From positions 62,001-126,000 of the forward strand of contig NZ_AUGS01000010.1 in NCBI RefSeq assembly GCF_000422785.1: DNA of 64,000 bases. The letters run 5' to 3'. The DNA comes from Pseudovibrio exalbescens DSM 16456 (lineage in GTDB: Bacteria > Pseudomonadota > Alphaproteobacteria > Rhizobiales > Stappiaceae). Positions 60,726 to 64,000 of the stretch are shown here, piece after piece. How positions within the stretch are numbered: position 1 is the stretch's first letter; every line of letters starts with the position of its first letter. The notes beneath the pieces are model-generated. The model searched no databases, had not been told where the DNA came from, and was given only the letters and a program-made list of their open reading frames with translations. The position numbers were made by a program, and so were the translations under genes.

Positions 60726-61742
60726 TTACGTTGCTGTTGAGCCGCGCTGCACGAGCGTCACACCTGTGATGACCTCATGGGGCGGGGCCTCTGGCGTTTC
60801 CAACCGGTCGAGGAGCAGGCGCATGGTAACCTCGCTCAGCTCCTCTCGGCTCTGAGCGATGGTGGTCAGATCATAGGCCTTCCAGCTCGACTGCGGAATG
60901 TCGTCATATCCAACCACCTTCAAATCTTCTGGCACTTTCACATTGTGATCGAAGCGAAGGCCGTCGAGAAACCCCAGCGCCATGTAGTCCGCGACGCAGA
61001 AAACACCGTCAATGCCTGATGCTGCCTCCGCAAACGCATGCGCCGCTGCCAGCCCGCCAGCATAGGACTGTCCACCTGCTTCAAGCTTCAAAACGTCCCA
61101 GCCCTCGGCCTTTGCCAAAGTTTCAAAGGCAAGGGCTCTGCCCAGAACCGTGTAGGAAGCGCGTTTTGGGACGACAACCGCCAGCCGGTTACAGCCAATT
61201 TCCCGCAGGTGCTTGAAGGCAAGGCGCCCACCCGCTGCAAAGTCGGTCAGTACACGGTCAACAGGGGCACCCGTGTCCTGCTTGTTAACCACCACCAATG
61301 GCACCCCATGGCTATGGCATTCCATGCAGATTTCCTTTGGCGGTGTATCCGAAGTCACGATCACCCCAGCCACGCTGTATTGAAGCAGTGAACCGATCAG
61401 GTCGGCAACATCATCAGCCCGGTCCCCTCGCAACAGGATCGGTCGGAAGCCCTTTTCCAAGAGCATCGAGGACAAAAAGTCGATCTGCTCGGCTCGAAAG
61501 GGGTTGTCCAGATTGGCGGCCACAATGCCCACCAAATCCGTGCGTTGCTTGTGAAGAGAACGGGCGAGAACGTTCACCCGGTACCCCAGTTCCCGGGCCG
61601 CCTTGATCACCTTTTCCCGGGTTTCCGCAGAAACACTCGCACCATCAGTAAACGTGCGGGAAACGGCAGAGCGGGAAACACCCGCCCTGCGGGCAACATC
61701 GTTTGAGGTCACATGGCGCCGCGACCCAGTCGTATCAGTCAT
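60726..61742 (-). CDS. LacI-family regulator of the glycerophosphodiester operon
   Basis: A 338-residue LacI/GalR protein. The helix-turn-helix is 'SNDVARRAGVSRSAVSRTF', then the hinge 'ELGYRVNVLARSL', and the sensor domain shows 'VGIVAANLDNPFRAEQIDFL', 'VFCVADYMALGFLDGLRF' and 'VVGYDDIPQSSW'. It follows the phosphodiesterase gene by 3 bp in the same orientation, so it is the last gene of the operon headed outside the window and probably regulates it. The sequence is distinct from the LacI protein at 22096. Confidence 0.92.
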   Translation of the reverse strand: MTDTTGSRRHVTSNDVARRAGVSRSAVSRTFTDGASVSAETREKVIKAARELGYRVNVLARSLHKQRTDLVGIVAANLDNPFRAEQIDFLSSMLLEKGFRPILLRGDRADDVADLIGSLLQYSVAGVIVTSDTPPKEICMECHSHGVPLVVVNKQDTGAPVDRVLTDFAAGGRLAFKHLREIGCNRLAVVVPKRASYTVLGRALAFETLAKAEGWDVLKLEAGGQSYAGGLAAAHAFAEAASGIDGVFCVADYMALGFLDGLRFDHNVKVPEDLKVVGYDDIPQSSWKAYDLTTIAQSREELSEVTMRLLLDRLETPEAPPHEVITGVTLVQRGSTAT

Positions 61743-61745
61743 TGC

Positions 61746-63233
61746 TCACTCAGCATCCAACAGCACCTGCGGCCGCTTTTCCAAGAGCCGCTGCGCCAGA
61801 TAGGGGTAGTTCAGGTTCAGTAGGTCCGGGGAAAGGTCCACCACGCGGCCCATCACTTCAATATCATTGCCCTTGTAGGCGATCATCGCCTGCGCTCCAG
61901 CTCTCCGCACCTTTTTGATACTCTCTGGATCTGCATTGGTCGCATTGAACTCTACAATGTCGGGCTGAAGGTCTGCCAGACATTCCTCTACCGAGCCATA
62001 ATCTTCTGCACGGGCCATAAGCCGAGACTGCGGAAACTTCGAGGCGATGGTCGCAAGGTAATCGCGGCAGAACGACCAGTAAAACACCTTTTCCGTTGGC
62101 AGGATCTTGGAGACCTCTTCAACCACGGCGATTGGATCTGCTTCCTTGAGCTCCACATAAAGACCTCCGCCATTGCGGTGGGCACAGTCCACAATCTCTC
62201 TCAGCAAGGGAACTTTTTGACCCTTGTGAAATGAAGAGAGCTTGATCCCGGCATCAGCCTTCCTGACTTCTTCCAGCGGCAACTCCCGAATGGCACCGGA
62301 TCCCGTGGTGGTCCGATCCATCGTCACGTCATGGTGCACCACCAGATGACCGTCCGATGTTTGCTGCAGGTCAATCTCCACGATGTCATAGCCAACGGAA
62401 TAAGCGGCCTGCGCGGATGCCAGAGTATTTTCAGGTGTAAGCGTGCACAGACCGCGATGGCAGACGATCTGCGGACCATTGGGTACGCGATCGCGATAAC
62501 GGCGCATCAACTCGGGTTGGTCGGTGCAGATGCCCAAGACTGGCTTTGCCATAAGGGCACGCAGCACAGGCATGCGTTCTTCATGCCAAGTGACCACCGG
62601 CATGCCATGGCGTCGGGCTTCGGCGAAGAATTCCGGGGTCAAGAGTTGGTCGGGACGTTCACCGACGTGCTCCCAGCACGGATGGACAATGTCGGCGCCA
62701 CACGCCACCGCCCGGTCGATGAGAGGAACACCGGGACCAGCCAGCAGGGACAAGGGATAGGGACACCCTTCCGCACGCAACTCAGCGATGGCCTCGGGCT
62801 GGGCCGTGCCGAGTATCGCTCTTTCAAAACGAGCCGCCAACAGGCGCTTGACGGCAGCACGCATAACCTCAGGTTGCTTGGCGTCGAGGTAGAGTGCCGT
62901 CTCATATTGCTGTGCAAGCGCAATGACCTCATCCAGAAGCGGGGCACGGCGACCGGCAGCTGCGGTAACCTTCGCGATCTGCGCATAGGACAGATCGGAT
63001 AACCTGTCTTCGCGCCCCGTAATCGCCGCCATAGTTTCATCATGGAAGACAACTGGCTCCCCATCTGCAGAAAGCCTAAGATCTACTTCCCACATCTCCG
63101 CACCCAACGCATGTGCGATTTCAAAGGAGGTTAGAGTATTGTCGAATGTATAAGCACTGGCCCCGCGATGAGCGATTGCCAAGGGCGGTTGGTCCGCTGT
63201 ACGGATCCAGCTACGATCAGGAACGAAGCTCAT
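61746..63233 (-). CDS. Tandem-domain glycerophosphodiester phosphodiesterase
   Basis: A 495-residue protein with two GDPD TIM-barrel domains. Domain 1 (about 15-245) has '[17 protein letters not shown]' with H22, then '[20 protein letters not shown]'. Domain 2 (about 250-485) has the canonical '[19 protein letters not shown]' and '[18 protein letters not shown]'. The enzyme hydrolyses glycerophosphodiesters to glycerol 3-phosphate and an alcohol. In domain 1 the usual P-E-N metal-ligand triplet is F-D-N, a conservative change of the Glu ligand. No signal peptide is seen, so it should act in the cytoplasm on imported substrate. It overlaps the ABC ATPase gene by 4 bp (ATGA). Confidence 0.92.
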   Translation of the reverse strand: MSFVPDRSWIRTADQPPLAIAHRGASAYTFDNTLTSFEIAHALGAEMWEVDLRLSADGEPVVFHDETMAAITGREDRLSDLSYAQIAKVTAAAGRRAPLLDEVIALAQQYETALYLDAKQPEVMRAAVKRLLAARFERAILGTAQPEAIAELRAEGCPYPLSLLAGPGVPLIDRAVACGADIVHPCWEHVGERPDQLLTPEFFAEARRHGMPVVTWHEERMPVLRALMAKPVLGICTDQPELMRRYRDRVPNGPQIVCHRGLCTLTPENTLASAQAAYSVGYDIVEIDLQQTSDGHLVVHHDVTMDRTTTGSGAIRELPLEEVRKADAGIKLSSFHKGQKVPLLREIVDCAHRNGGGLYVELKEADPIAVVEEVSKILPTEKVFYWSFCRDYLATIASKFPQSRLMARAEDYGSVEECLADLQPDIVEFNATNADPESIKKVRRAGAQAMIAYKGNDIEVMGRVVDLSPDLLNLNYPYLAQRLLEKRPQVLLDAE

Positions 63234-64000
63234 GCCAACGCTCCCATGTGCAGTCGCGCGCCCGAGGCATCGAACGCCAGAATCTGGTTCTCCGCAATGC
63301 CCCAGGAAACTTCATCACCCAAGTGATACCCGCCCCCTTGGCGCTGTATAGACCTCAAAACCGAACCGTTGCTCAAGGTCACGTCGTAAAGCTCCTCTCG
63401 GCCTTGCGTTTCAACAAAGCTGATCCTGCCGGTTACCTTCAACGGGTTCTCCGGCTGAAAATGCTCCGGTCGGATGCCCAATCGAATAGGCATACCGGAA
63501 GACGGTAGGCCATGTTGACCCCGCAATGGCAGCAGTGCTTCCGATGAGGCAAGCTGAACGCCACCATCAGTGACAACTCCATCAAGGAACGCAATGGGTG
63601 GATTGCCAAGGAAACTGGCTACAAACTCGCTATTTGGGTTCTGATACATGTCTTGCGGAGAGCTCAACTGAACGATGTCGCCCTTGTTCATGATGGCAAT
63701 GCGATCACACATGGACATGGCCTCCACCTGATCGTGGGTCACCAGAATGGCGGTGATGCCAGTTTGCTGCTGGATACGGCGGATTTCCGAGCGCATTTCA
63801 AGCCGCAGCTTGGCGTCCAGGTTCGCAAGAGGTTCGTCCAGAAGCAGGATATCTGGCTCCCGCACGAGTGCGCGCGCCAGCGCCACCCGCTGTTGCTGCC
63901 CGCCGGAAAGCTGGGCAGGTTTGCGCTCCATCAGCTCCCCAATATGCACCAGTGCGGCAATCTCGCTGACCTTCTTTTCGATGGTCTTCCTGTCCTCTTT
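63230..64000 (-). CDS. UgpC/MalK-type ABC transporter ATPase (5' partial)
   Basis: The frame is open to the window end, so the N-terminus with Walker A lies outside; a GTG near 63949 is only an internal start-like codon. Visible parts are the signature '[15 protein letters not shown]', Walker B '[16 protein letters not shown]', the switch His '[11 protein letters not shown]' and the C-terminal TOBE regulatory domain ('[12 protein letters not shown]'). This is the carbohydrate-uptake-1 class of ATPase. Its overlap with a glycerophosphodiesterase gene suggests an Ugp-like system for glycerol 3-phosphate or glycerophosphodiesters, with permease and binding-protein genes expected just beyond the window. 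Confidence 0.93.
   Translation of the reverse strand, partial: KEDRKTIEKKVSEIAALVHIGELMERKPAQLSGGQQQRVALARALVREPDILLLDEPLANLDAKLRLEMRSEIRRIQQQTGITAILVTHDQVEAMSMCDRIAIMNKGDIVQLSSPQDMYQNPNSEFVASFLGNPPIAFLDGVVTDGGVQLASSEALLPLRGQHGLPSSGMPIRLGIRPEHFQPENPLKVTGRISFVETQGREELYDVTLSNGSVLRSIQRQGGGYHLGDEVSWGIAENQILAFDASGARLHMGALA

Overview
The window looks like chromosomal DNA of a marine, Gram-negative, facultatively denitrifying alphaproteobacterium. Base composition is near-balanced by eye. It encodes a complete nitrous-oxide reductase (nos) operon with an ApbE-type NosX, an NsrR-like regulator and NnrS, plus TRAP and ABC sugar uptake and very large surface proteins. A Pseudovibrio/Stappiaceae-like host fits, but that is inference from gene content, not a phylogenetic result. 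Gene starts were revised wherever a ribosome-binding site or protein alignment favoured an internal start.

Layout. (1) 1-10.3 kb: a giant DUF11-repeat surface protein (5' end outside the window), translationally coupled to a predicted outer-membrane beta-barrel protein. (2) 10.4-16.2 kb: an AraC regulator, then a compact module: AfsA-like hotdog protein, HAD-IB phosphatase, DUF2165 membrane protein, MerR regulator, MFS exporter and an unknown protein. Three upstream regions in this module share a near-identical 16-bp box. (3) 16.4-25.4 kb: a hexose-phosphate mutarotase, then a LacI-controlled ribose-type sugar ABC operon with a Gfo/Idh/MocA dehydrogenase and a PfkB kinase. (4) 25.4-34.4 kb: two divergent operons around a GntR regulator. 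One has TRAP transporter genes and a DHDPS/NAL-family aldolase; the other has an FGGY pentulose kinase, a fucose/arabinose-isomerase-like protein and a second, paralogous DHDPS-family protein.

(5) 34.9-41 kb: acetate kinase, two small cold-shock-domain proteins (one degenerate), an inverse-autotransporter-like protein with a beta-helix passenger, and an SdaC-type amino-acid transporter. (6) 41.1-46.2 kb: a TetR regulator divergent from an RND efflux pair, with twin operators between them. (7) 46.4-57.8 kb: a c-type cytochrome, nsrR (opposite strand), nnrS, a small unknown gene and nosRZDFYLX. (8) 57.9-60.1 kb: a TetR regulator divergent from a PuuB-like FAD oxidoreductase. (9) 60.1-60.7 kb: a gene-free convergent gap holding a helically phased GTCA/GCA repeat array and a perfect 20-bp palindrome. 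(10) 60.7-64 kb: a LacI regulator, a two-domain glycerophosphodiesterase and a UgpC-type ABC ATPase, which runs off the window end.

The strongest candidate for an undescribed system is the AfsA/HAD/DUF2165/MerR/MFS module. AfsA-family enzymes start gamma-butyrolactone signal synthesis in Streptomyces, and a phosphatase is a required later step. Here an AfsA-like domain is translationally coupled to a phosphatase and sits beside an exporter and a regulator, all with a common promoter box. The second candidate is the sugar locus at 25.4-34.4 kb, whose two DHDPS-family proteins share an altered active-site motif (CQSSE). I saw no tRNA, rRNA, CRISPR array, insertion sequence or phage gene.
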